From the NCBI RefSeq assembly GCF_037042905.1, contig NC_087247.1:59481920-59545919 (forward strand): a DNA stretch of 64,000 nucleotides. Direction: 5' to 3'. Shown piece by piece: positions 1 through 11,000 of this stretch (positions within the stretch are counted from its first letter, which is position 1; each line of letters starts with the position of its first letter). A program made the position numbers and the translations under genes. Origin of the DNA: Lytechinus pictus. Lineage: Eukaryota; Echinodermata; Echinoidea; Temnopleuroida; Toxopneustidae. The notes under the pieces are model-generated. The model ran no database searches, was not told the origin of the DNA, and was given only the letters and a program-made list of their open reading frames with translations.

Positions 1-81
1 ATATAAGAATGCATGACAGATTAAATAAGGGGGACTAAGGACTTTGTTCTTATTTCATTGTGACTGTGCCATGGACCACTG

Positions 82-148
82 ATGGCTCGGTGGTACAGTC
101 GCTGACCGGCAATCAGTAGATGAGGTTCAAATCCTGCTGTTCCTAGAT
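82..148 (+). repeat. tRNA-related (SINE-head-like) sequence
   Basis: The stretch contains an A-box-like TGGCTCGGTGG and a B-box-like GGTTCAAATCC at tRNA spacing. Between them a 5-bp anticodon-type stem (GCTGA/TCAGT) encloses a 7-base loop CCGGCAA. The acceptor and T stems pair poorly, so a working tRNA is unlikely. A degenerate tRNA-derived SINE head is the better reading. It lies upstream of the penultimate ASB exon. Confidence 0.4.
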
Positions 149-529
149 TTTTTTCTGACTTATCAGATAGATCGATCAATGCAATCTTATTTACTAGATG
201 TAAATTGTTCTTAAGAATGCTTTTGACAAGTGTCAACTATCAACAGAAGAAAATGGATTATAATCATTGTACTGGTAATCATGGAAGGCCATTTTGGACT
301 ATACTTGTTCACAAAACATTTGCATTTTAATAATGGAATTTAAAAAAACCCAGCAAATTTAGTGATCTAGTTAGTTCTACAGAAGCTGCTTTAGCGACTG
401 GTGTAATATAGAAAGAAATTAAACTTTTGGAGTACGAAGTACTTGAAATCCACGGTTCTGCTTTTTATAAGACACCAAGTATAATAATTCTTATTAAGAA
501 TTGTATTGTATTCTGTATCTTTCTTTCAG

Positions 530-2441
530 GAGGGAATGTGAATGCTATAATGAACCATACTAGTCCTCTACATGTTGCAGCAGGTATAAAGAATCCAGAC
601 CTTGTAGATGTTCTTTTGGAGTATGGTGCTAATGTGTATGCCCTCAACAACCAATCCAGAACCCCTAGGGATCTCATCCATCATACAGACAATGCCACAA
701 AAAACATCATTGATTATGAAATGGGTGAGCTTCTACATATCATTGAAACAGAGACTACATGATTTGCTATTAATAGTGGTAATCAGGAGTGGTTTTCATG
801 AAGCAAATAGTCACTGATTTTCACTTAGAATTGTTATAAGCTACTGGAAATTGTTGCATCAGATTGGCTCAGAGCAAATATTCAGTGAAAAATCATTGCT
901 AAAACTGTTCATGAGATGCTCCCCATCATGCAGTTATAGTTTAATTACTTTCAGCTCTCTAGAATACCGACTCCATTGGAGCTTGACGTTATGTGTGGCA
1001 ATTAGGGTTTATTATGAGTTTGTTTTTAGACATAGCAGACAAGATTTCAACACAAAAATTAATAATCTATATTAATTTTGCGATGGAAAAAATAAATCTA
1101 TTCATCTGGACTTACTTTGATTGAAGCAGAACAGTTTCACGTCCGATCCGGGATGCTTCTTCAGCTCTTCTGAACTGGCGGGAAATCGTCGTTGCCGATT
1201 GGCGCCGAAGCACCGTCGATGTTATTGTCTTGGAGACGTCGAGGAATTTTTCGGATTACAGGATTGTAAATCTGACAGAGGTTATGTCGTAATCCTCCTT
1301 TGTTGAGAGATGGGTTCTCTGCGTTGACGTAGACCGCCTCACGGACCCCCCTCTCAAACCACCAAGGTTCATTGTTTAGGATGAGCACGTCTTTATCTTT
1401 GAAATTGTGTTTAGACGTGTTCAGGTGGGAGTATACGCAGAATCGTATCCCGATGCGCCTGGTCTGCGATGTTGATACAAACGCTTGTAGAGGGGTTGTT
1501 TGGTTTCACCAATATAATTAGCGCTGCAACCTGTCTCTTGGCACTGGATAGCATAGACAATGTTGCTTTTCTTGTCTTTGGGAACTTTATCCTTCGGGTG
1601 AACCAATTTCTGCCTAAGTGTGTTAGTCGGTTTGAAGTACACCGGGATGCGGTAAGAAGACAGGATCCTCCGGATTTTCTCTGAAAGTCCACTGACGTAG
1701 GGAACAGAGATACCGAAGCGATGCCCCTGTTCCGTCGGTCGAGGAAGGTTGTTCTCACGTTGGCGTTGCGTGTGAAGGGCTTTCTCTATGCTCCACCCTT
1801 GGTAACCACACTTACGTAGAGCCTCTCAGAGATGTTTATGTTCCTTCTCCTTGGTTATCTCAGAAGAAGGAATGTATGAAGCTCTGTGGAACAATGTCTT
1901 CACTACTCCCAACTTGTGGATGAGCGGATGATGAGAGTCAGAGCTGAAGAAGCGTCCCGGATCGGTCGTGAAACTGTTCTGCTTCAATCAAAATAAGTCC
2001 AGATGAATAGATTTATTTTTTCCATCGTAATTTGACTTTTCCTGGATGAATCAAAACATACATCAGTTTATATTAATTTTGGTACATGTGTGATTAAACC
2101 CTAGTCTGTTTCAACTTTTATCAATAAGCTACAGTACTCAATCCTAAAATCTTTCTTGTAATCTATAAATTCTGCCTGCAGTTGCATGTTTGTACAAGAT
2201 AGTTTATATGATCAGATTATTTTCAATTGAAATGAAATATTGAGGAGCTTTTATATGCTATCTTTCTTTAGAGATTACTATTTGAGTTAATCTGTATAAA
2301 TTATATTTTACAGCCAATCCAAGGATGCTTGCTGAATTGTGCAGGTGGAGAATCCGTCGACTCCTTGGTCCTCAGAAACTTTCCCAGGTCATCAAACTTG
2401 GTCTTCCTAAAATCATTGTGAACTATGTACTCTTTAGATAA
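530..2441 (+). CDS. Ankyrin repeat and SOCS box (ASB) protein, last two coding exons (5' part outside window)
   Basis: Two exons form the end of an ASB gene. Exon 530-724 follows the acceptor ttctttcag and ends at the donor gtgagc. It encodes ankyrin repeat units with the hallmarks SPLHVAA and LLEYGANVYA. Exon 2314-2441 follows ttttacag and encodes a SOCS box beginning NPRMLAELCRWRIRRLLG, ending YVLFR and TAA at 2439-2441. Joining them (G|CC, Ala) keeps the frame, and both introns are phase 1. In this family the SOCS box binds Elongin B/C and Cullin-5 while the ankyrin repeats select substrates for ubiquitylation. The BC-box pattern is clear. The Cul5-box position reads LPKI rather than the usual LP-hydrophobic-P. 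The preceding exons must lie before base 1. Closest group by inference is ASB5/9/11/13. No polyadenylation signal was assigned. Confidence 0.85.
1081..2027 (-). mobile_element. Penelope-like retroelement fragment (GIY-YIG endonuclease part) bounded by 88-bp inverted repeats
   Basis: It lies in the last intron of the + strand ASB gene. Reading the - strand from about 1940 to 1161, broken frames give the C-terminal region typical of Penelope-like elements: HHPLIHKLGVVKTLFHRA, then KPTNTLRQKLVHPKDKV, then a GIY-YIG nuclease core (NIVYAIQC followed by NYIGETKQPLYKRLYQHRR), then WWFERGVREAVYV and NPSLNKGGLRHNL. An in-frame stop follows KEKEHKHL, and the last module is in a different frame, so it is dead. 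The ends 1081-1168 and 1940-2027 are inverted copies of each other with about three mismatches. Flanks TAATTTTG (before 1081) and TAATTTG (after 2027) could be a target duplication. The reverse transcriptase core is missing. Confidence 0.8.
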
Positions 2442-3290
2442 CACCTGCCCAAATGAGCCATGAGGCATGATCAATCAAATTTGTTGTGTGAAGTGTATTG
2501 TTGTAACAAGAATTTGTTGCTTTCTAGTTCTTTTTAAAGTGGGTGCTCAGGTTAAAGTACATATATATTTATTTAACAAAGAATCCAGATTACTATGCTA
2601 TTTTAATATTTTGACAAAATACAAGTAACATTTTTATTTGTATTCATATTCTGCCATGAGAGTATTTAACTCCAGTACTCCATAAGAAATTTTTGTGTAT
2701 CAATAGCAAGCAGTACAAACATATATGTGTATGTACCTGTACCAGGAAATATGTTCAAATTTATGGACAATATTTTGGGTTTGGGGTATGAGATTGCTTG
2801 AATGTGTTGGTGAAATATAGATGAGATATATTTTCATATTTGCTAGTGAGATGGAAAATGATGAATGATTATGAAAAAAAATGGTAAGAGCCTGTAATCA
2901 TACTTACTAATTTTATTAGAAATTTCAGATTATGAAACTTTGTATCCGGTAAGGAAAATTAGATCTTTGTAGGTGATATCTACTTTGAGTACATCAATTA
3001 TGCAATGTATAACAGTTTCTGCTAATGCTTTCAATTATGTACATGTAAAAAGAACTACTGGGTATTTGTTTTGGCATTTTAAAATTATTTTGTGACTGTA
3101 TATAATCAAATTTGAAATAGAGGTTATCTGTGATAACCATACTTAATATTTGCTGTGCAATACTACTGGGAGAGTTTTAATTTCAAATTATATATATATA
3201 TTTATGTATATTCATCTTTTACATTTATTGCTGTGATTTTGAAAAAAAATTCTGATGTAAAGCTCTTTTTATGCTTCCACTCACCAAAGT
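2442..3290. other. Downstream flank / probable 3' UTR of the left ASB gene
   Basis: AT-rich DNA after the ASB stop codon. No further coding exon, RNA gene or clear transposon end was seen. Part of it is probably 3' UTR, but no poly(A) signal can be assigned with confidence. Confidence 0.4.
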
Positions 3291-4345
3291 TAATGTCGGG
3301 GGGGGGGGGGGGCAATATGTTTTTGAGATGTCCGTCCATCCATCCAAGGACACGGGTCATTTTGCACCAGTTCTTGAGGTAACTCTTTGATGAATCAACT
3401 TCATTTTTGGATCATGTATACGATTTGATAAGTTTTTCTCTCGCCTGCAAAGCAGAGTGAGACTATAGGCACTGCTTTTCCGATGGCGGAGGCGTCAACA
3501 TCAAATCTTAACCGACAGTTAAGTTTTAGAAATGACGGCATAACTGAGAAAGTATATGGACCTAGTTCATGAAACTTGGATATAAGGCTACTCAAGTATT
3601 ACTGAACGTCCTGCCCAAGATCAAAGGTCATTTAGGGTCAATAAACTTAGACCATGTTGTAGGAGTCAATATCGAAATCTTAACCTAAGGTTAAGTTTTT
3701 GAAATATCATAACTTAGATAGTATATGGACCTAGTTCATGAAACTTGGCCATAACGGTAATCAAATATTAATTAACATCCTGCCTGAGTTTCAAGTCACA
3801 TTACCAAGGTAAAAGGTCATTTAGGGTCAATGAACTTTGGCCAAGTTAGGGGTATTTGTTGAATTACCATCATAACTTTGAAAGTTTATGGATCCGATTC
3901 ATAAAACTTAGACATAAGAGTAATCAAGTATCACTGAACATACTGTGCTAGTTTCAGGTCACATGACTAAGGTCAAAGGTCATTAAGGTAAATGAAAATT
4001 GTATTGTATCATTATTTGGATAGTGTTTTCTGTGAATAATTATTTTATAGTAGTTTTCAAAGTCAGCACTGCTGCTATATCGAATCGCGTAATGCAGGTG
4101 AGACTGCCAGAGGCGCTCCACTTGTTTGGGTATTTAGGTCAAAGGTTGAAGGTGACAGAGGTCATATACCTTATATGCCTTGTTCTTGCAATAACTCTTG
4201 AACTGTTTGACATATCAACTTTAAACTTGGGTCATGTATGCATATTGGAGTGATAGTATCAAGTTCAAAATTGGAAGATGCATGTATGCTTATTGGAGTG
4301 ACAATGATCTGATTAGTTTTTGGGAAGAGATATCAAATGTTAAAG
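3291..4345 (-). repeat. Older dispersed repeat interrupted by the AGGTCA repeat
   Basis: The pieces 3291-3437 and 4127-4345 share phrases with 47.98-48.37 kb. One is GGAGTGACAATGATCTGATTAG here against the reverse complement of the block at 48.22-48.26 kb; another is the 'ttgagatgtccgtcc / cgggatggac' end. They are read as one older repeat in reverse orientation, with repeat 3438-4126 inserted in it. A 14-base G run sits at 3299-3312. Confidence 0.5.
3438..4126 (-). repeat. AGGTCA-repeat family copy 1 (reverse orientation)
   Basis: The ends read TCTCGCCTGCA (left) and TGCAGGTGAGAC followed by the reverse complement of AACAAGTGG..GCCTCTGGC (right). The interior is built from degenerate units containing 'aaggtcaaaggtcattta..gtcaatgaactt' and 'gttcatgaaacttgg'. 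A perfect AGGTCAAAGGTCA lies at 3970-3982. Other copies are at 13112-14090, 37025-37777 and 41655-42511, with a diverged copy at 28240-28671. It has no coding capacity. Confidence 0.75.
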
Positions 4346-4575
4346 AGGTCATACATTATTTGTGTGATAAAATTAAAAAACAAGGATAAAATTTCCAAGA
4401 TGCCATTGGCTTTTTACATGTAGCTGAATAGCAAACTAAAATGGAAAATAAATTGGCTTTTTCCTCTGATCAACCTAGATGGTGGATCAAAAAAGTGGAC
4501 TTGCAAACAACTCCATTCTAAACTAGAACTGCAATCGTTTCATTACGATGTGCATGCATTGACGTGTCTGATTGA

Positions 4576-4770
4576 AAGGTCAAGTCCACCTCAGAAAAAT
4601 GTTGATTTGAATCAATAGGAAAAAATCAGACAAGCACAATGCTGAAAATTTCATCAAAATCGGATGTAAAATAAGAAAGTTATGACATTTCAAAGTTTCG
4701 CTTATTTTTAACAAAAGAGTTATATGAACGAGCCAGTTACATCCAAATGAGAGAGATGATGATGTCACTC
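4576..4770 (+). repeat. AAAGGTCAAGTCC-type MITE, one arm
   Basis: This matches one arm of the complete fold-back element at 35923-36703. Shared phrases include 'gaaaggtcaagtccacc', 'gaaaaatgttgatttgaatca' and 'ataagaaagttatgacatttc'. No opposite arm was found nearby, so it is a partial copy. Confidence 0.65.
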
Positions 4771-4795
4771 ACTCAAAATGGTGCATGCACTGTCA

Positions 4796-6356
4796 TGCAT
4801 GAATGATTTTAGAAAATGAAATAAGAGATATGCAATAATGCATCATGGACAACATGTCTACCAAATCGGAATGAATTTGGATGAGGAGCGGAGGCAGGGG
4901 AGGACTAACAAAAATTACACGTTAATCAAAGTGGATTTTGGTACATTTTGCCCTCCATAGGAAGTTACATTCTCGAGTCAAACAGATTTCGTCCATTTTT
5001 AGACCATATGGGCGCTTAACGAAGAGAGAGAAGGGAGAGAAAGACACACAGAGAGTGATATGAATAAGCATACACATTTCCCTGACAGTTCATTAACGTA
5101 ACTCAGTGTAAAGTGCGTATCGGAACGATGTGCATGCATAATACGTTATGCCATAGACAATGTGTACAATTCTGTTGTTGATAATGTGTGCATTGTGAGT
5201 AGTATACCATGTGTTCAGATTGGCTTATCTTGAAATTTTCTGTTGTAACCTATGTCGTATATGGTATCACTGGAAAGAGCATTTCCATGCGGTGACGTTG
5301 ATACCCCTTTTATGTGTGCGCAAGCAATAGACCGGAAGTAAATGCCATATAAAGAAAGACATTAAAAATGACAGTTTTTCACAATAATTTTAAGCTGACG
5401 TCAGCTCTATGTCAGTTTCTGTCACAAAAGGTTGACGAACGGTTAAAGTATATATCAATACTCATATCTGCCAAGTTAGTAAGGATAAGCTTCAATAATA
5501 AGGAAATAAGAGCAAGTTGAAGTTGTGCTGGCATTATAGTGCAATTTTGCTTATTTTGCTGATTTTCGGGAGCATTTTTCAGATATTTCGTCAGTGGTAA
5601 GGTATATATTTTTCTAAATGGCATGAAAGGGCATATCTTGAACACCCTAAATCTTAAAAGGGGTACGGGTTTGGCCATGCATGACGCAATGAGGAGCATT
5701 CAAAGATAAGCGTTTTTGAAACTTTAGAGGGCGCTTTTTCAGTAACGGAAATTCAATGATGCGTGAAAACTAACTCCTATGTATGATATGGTACCAGTAT
5801 CAATTCCTAAAAATATGAGCTCGAAATGAATAAAAACAAGAAAGTTAGGGCCATTTTACGATTTTTTGACTTTACATTTCAATAAATATGACGTTTTTGA
5901 AGGAAGGCTATTTCGGATTTGAATTTAGGGCATGAAGATGGCATTTTGAAGGTCAGGTTATACGTCGCAAATGATGGGGCAACTCTTTGACTATCTATAG
6001 CAATTTGTTAGAAGTCTGTAGAATGCAGGATGCGGGAGTTAGGACGAGATTAGTAATGGTATGCAAATGGACTTGAAATTTACAAAATGGCGCCTAGATG
6101 GTCATGCATGAGTGATTTTGAAAAAAAGAAGACGAGGGGCACAACTAGGGATGCTGGACAACATGTCTACAAAGTTTGGATGAATTTGGATGAGGGACGG
6201 AGCCAGGGTAGAGCTAACAAAAACCATGTGTTAAACAAATGGGATTTGATGGAAGAAGAAGAAGACGACGGAATAGGAATACGGAACAAGAACAATGCAT
6301 TGTCGCCATTGGGCGTCAATGCAATAAGCCTGTACTATCAATCACAAGTGGTATAA
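4796..6356. repeat. Repeat-derived stretch with a duplicated ~140-bp segment
   Basis: Segment 4797-4940 (gcatgaatgattttag..ggacaacatgtctaccaaat..gaatttggatgagg..) recurs diverged at 6103-6250 in the same orientation. Between them are AT-rich sequences with repeat-like phrases (for example gaaatttcg, aatatgagctcg). The 89-codon open frame at 6087-6356 lies inside the second copy and shows no domain. No gene is called. Confidence 0.45.
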
Positions 6357-7936
6357 GCCTCTCTTCAGACCTCCTATAAAGCAACAATTTTCAATCTGGA
6401 ATAGTGAATACTTTTTTATTGTGTTCATTTTCATCCTTGTCTTACTATGAATTGCTGGCTCTTCTTACTTGATGTTAAGTTCCAATAAGTTGGATCATTT
6501 AAAAAAAAAAGAATTTTACTCTCGTTACTAATATTTGAATGCAGTCTGTAACGCTTTAACTTTTATAATGTTCTCATTAGTTTGTAGTGTCAAGGTTAAA
6601 GATCTAGCTCACAGATCTTCTTGTTGAATCAGTGAAAGACCTCCTTTTCAATAAATAAGAATATATTTGGAATACATTTAAAAATTATTTTCTTTAATTA
6701 CTGAGATTAACAATGTTTAGATTAATTTTCACAATATCAGAATAAAGTATGTAATATAGTCCAGCTCTGGAAAAATGGCGGAGGCATAAATTTTGACTTC
6801 GTGCAGTCGAGAATCCATCTAATTTGTCATTTAATATTTTTACACTCTTTCAAATTATGATGTTTACATCAATGAGAAATTTTAAGATTAATTAATAAAG
6901 GTTAAATAGAACAGTAGAGTCTCCATTGGAGATCACTCTCAATGCTTTAGTGAATGTCAAATCAATTGTGCCATTCTATCAATAGGCATATGATTAACCT
7001 GTTGACATGTACTTTTCTTTAGAAAACAAATATAGCTTCCAAAGTACATAAAGAGTACGGATTCATTTGGATATTGGTTGTGCAGGGTAACTTCACATTT
7101 ATGCATTATATTTGTTGGAACATATGGATATTTATAAAAATGTTCAGTAAATGCATGAAATATTTTGTTCTGATGCATCTTTGGAAATCATGACTCTAAA
7201 CGATGAAATCAATGTGTGATATGAAGTTGATAAATGGGAAAAAGACTTGACAACTTGATGCAGACATAATGGGGAGAGGCAGTAAAATTAGTTGGCAAAG
7301 GTAAATGGTGTACAAACATGGAAGTTGTATGTAAGGGTTTGTCTGTTGAGACGATATAGTGCGTGGTGAGAAGGGCATTTGAGTTGGAGTGGAAGAGGTT
7401 AGGTGGGCTAGATGGAGGATGGCAATAAACTGGATGAAGTGATGGCAATGTTTGCATTCACTGCACAAATCTAAATTGAAAAAAAATGGATGAATTATGA
7501 CACAGGTATGACTAATTCAAATAGAATCCACCAGAAAAGTCACTAATGTTAAAGAGAATTGTGAATGTTTGGTGATGGTGCTTTTACCTTTCTCAATGCA
7601 AATACTAGTACAGATAGGCAATTTTGAAAAAATGGCCCATACAGTAAAATGTACTCTTGTATTTTACTGCAATATTTATTAAACCTTTTGAATAAACTCA
7701 CTTCTCAACAGCTCTAATTCCATTTTGTAATCTTTACAAAAGCAGAAATATTAAAGCTTGGGCACTCATGAAATTCTGTTTCTGTTGAAGTAACTCCTGT
7801 AGTATTTCGACAAAGCAGCTTTCCGCCACATCAATGCCAAGCTGGTATAAAACTTATTACATAGGAAACATTTTACGTCTTATGTTTATCAGTCATAGTG
7901 GCTGACCATTAATAGACGACAGAATGGCTCGGGACA
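6357..7936. other. AT-rich intergenic DNA, nothing recognised
   Basis: Only short unrelated frames are present. A fragment 'aaaatggcggaggcataaatt' near 6773-6793 resembles the tail of a dispersed repeat. No exon with believable splice sites was seen. Confidence 0.4.
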
Positions 7937-8050
7937 CAGTGGCGGACCGTGACCCGGAGGAGACAAAGCAATTGAGGGGCACAGCACTGTTTACAAACAA
8001 TACAGTGCCCCTCCAATGCTTTGTCTCCTCCGGGTCACGGTCCGCCACTG
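7937..8050. mobile_element. 114-bp near-perfect fold-back MITE (hAT-like ends)
   Basis: Both ends are CAGTGGCGGACCGTGACCCG in inverted orientation. The arms of about 50 bp differ by a few bases and small indels around a short loop near 7992-8002. The flanking octamers TCGGGACA and CTTGGACA agree at five of eight positions, compatible with a decayed 8-bp hAT duplication. It is non-coding. Confidence 0.75.
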
Positions 8051-11000
8051 CTTGGACATGTTGTAAACTAACTGGTTAAGAGTGAAATAAGCCATTATAA
8101 AGTACCCTTATAGAGGCTTGAATGATATAAAGTTTTAAGTTTTGATCTACTTTATTTATTTTCAGTGTTTTATATTGAATTTGAAATAAATGAATTTAAT
8201 AAAAAATGTTAATACCCCAGGAACACTAGAGAATGGTAGAAATAGGTGCAATGTATGAAAACAAGATAAGCACAAGTCCACCCCAGAAAACTATTGAATT
8301 GAATCAATAGAGAAAGATCAGACATGCATAATGTAAGAGTTGATGATGTCCCTTGCTCACTATTTCTTTTGTTTGAATATAATAAAAATAAAATAGTAAT
8401 AGATGACAAAGTTACCATCATTGATAATAACTTATATACAAGCCCCTGATGGTTGGTAATCAGGCAAGATATATATTCATCTAATTTGAAGAAGAAATAA
8501 ATCGATCACAAGAGCAAGAATCATAAAATACGGATTATATTTTATTGAGTTCTACATACATGTACATACAGTAATAATTTCAGTTGTCCCATTTCAGACT
8601 TATCATGCATAGCTTAGACTACGGGCATCACAATATGATCAAGAAATGATATGACAAAGTACAGAAACAGACATCTGAATATAAAACAGATAAAAAGATA
8701 AAATCCTTTAAAATATTGCAGAATCCTTAAAATAAACAATTCTGAAATTTAAGTATAAAATTACCCCTCCCCTAAATTAATCTACAAAGATTAAACTTTT
8801 TTAGGACAATGCTTTGATCATGAATTCCAAGGCTAGAACATCTTAACAAAAAGATTTCTACTTACACAGCTGCAATTAGGAGGTACTTAAACTTGTGCGT
8901 ATTGTAAACATGTATATCATTATGTATAAAATAAACAGGAAAACATTAATATAATGTTGCTTCAGTGGGTGATTTTCAAGTAGAAGTTTATGTTATTGGT
9001 GGTATTGAGAAAACAATTATCAGGCCACTAGACCTAGCTCCAAGGCAGAATTTGGAATTATGAATATATGTTGATAGATCAACACCAAGTGACATCCATC
9101 CTAGCATCAACCTTATTTCAGGTTTGGTGTTATATGATGGATGCTGTGTTGGTGTGAGTTTTGCATTACCCAAAACATCAGTGTCCAACACCAAATTAGA
9201 AATCGCCCATTACTTTCAAGAGCATCCATTAATCCTGTTATAATTATAATTACCTGGTTATTAACAACATATGGGCACTTATATTACTAATTATTCCTAT
9301 CATTGGGTTCTATCTTTTTTGCCTGCATGATATGTATGTACATTACTCATTCTCTCTGGAGTATTTCAGCCAATGGCAATGTGAAGCAATCACAATGCAA
9401 GGGAAAATGCATTTTCATATTCTACCATTCAACACCTGTTTAGACAGTGGAAAAGTAATAAGGGTATGAAGTAGGTCTATCATGAAGTGTACTTCTGTTG
9501 CATAAAACGTCTTTTCATTGTAACTACCATGGTAACAGGGCTCAATGGCTAATCAAACTCAAGCATTTCATGGAGAATAGTGGCAAGTTACAATAACATT
9601 ACATATCAGGCAATGATTGTTCATCTTTGCAACAATTTATTTTAAAGAACAAGTCATAGAAACTTCCATTTGCAATATGGAATACCCACTTGGACCATCA
9701 ACAGACAATTGGAGTTCAAGGTATTATTGATTGAATAGACCAAGTTCAATAATTTCTCAGGCAAAAAAGTGAAGTACTGAATCATGTGCGGATACTATAC
9801 CCCGTGATACATGTTTATACCCTCTTCAAACAGAGAGACAAATCATTTTTACTAAAATAAGGCATTTATTGATATACCCTGTTCTAACATAAAATATTCA
9901 TTTGTAAAAGAAATGAACACTTACAGATGTATCCTACGGACATTAAACGAAATAAATGAATTCACAAAATTCATTATAACAATGTAACATATTTATCTGT
10001 TGCCATTTTTCAAGAATGGAAGAGTAAAATCAGGAAAACCATGATAAATCATTATTTCAGACATTTTCTTCTTCAAAATGTCATGTTTCATAGATAATAC
10101 AAATCATCTCACATATTTGTGTTGTATACAGTACGGCTTTGCACATTGTAATATTCTATGAAAGCAAGTGAACCTTAATTTAGTTCTTCTTTTTTTCTTA
10201 GATTTCATTTTTTTTATTTCATAGCTTATTATTTTAGTTTTCATAGCGTGCTTCATGAACTGAGTTGTGCTTGTTTTCATATATTTCAGGAATGAAAGTT
10301 GTATGTGATATGACCATTCCTTCTTATTCATCCTTTTTATTTCCTGTATCTGTCATTACAAATTTAAAAGAGAGTATTCAGTATTTGTCAAGTTAGGATG
10401 ACATATAAAGACTTAAGAGACAAATTTAGCATTAGATGAAACTACTACGGTATAAAAGTTTTATCATGAAATAAAAACTTCATCTCAGGCAATTAATCAT
10501 ACTAAACATAGCACAAAATGCTAGAATATCCTGGTAGAAGTATTACTGCAGTTGGTAACTTCTGTGTAAAAATGGAATTGATATGTCCAGTCATGCAAGA
10601 GTGAGCACTTATGAAAGATAAACCTGTCACTTTTCAAACATTGCAGGTCAGAATTTTTATACCACATTACAAGTGAGTTTTGGCATTTTGCACTTTTTAT
10701 TCACTCAGCCATGATATCAAACTACCTCTTGTTTACACAATTGACAACACTTTTTCGTAGTAAAATCTGATTTTGTTCTCAATAAGGGAGATGGATTTAG
10801 ATTCCAAATTTGGGAAAGCTGAACATTTGACACCCCCCCCCCCCTCTTAAAAAAAAACACAAAACAAACAAAAGCTGATTTGATTACCCATTGAAAAAGG
10901 TCTGTGACTCAAGTCATGGCAACAAGCATTGTGATTATTTTCTGTTTTCAGTCAAGTTGTTGTACTTGAGTAGCATCAAAGGGAAAGTTAAATTTTAATT

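Noticed and set aside
1411..1758. 115-codon - strand open frame
   Set aside because: Wrong frame of the Penelope-like element. The GIY-YIG motifs are read in the neighbouring frame.
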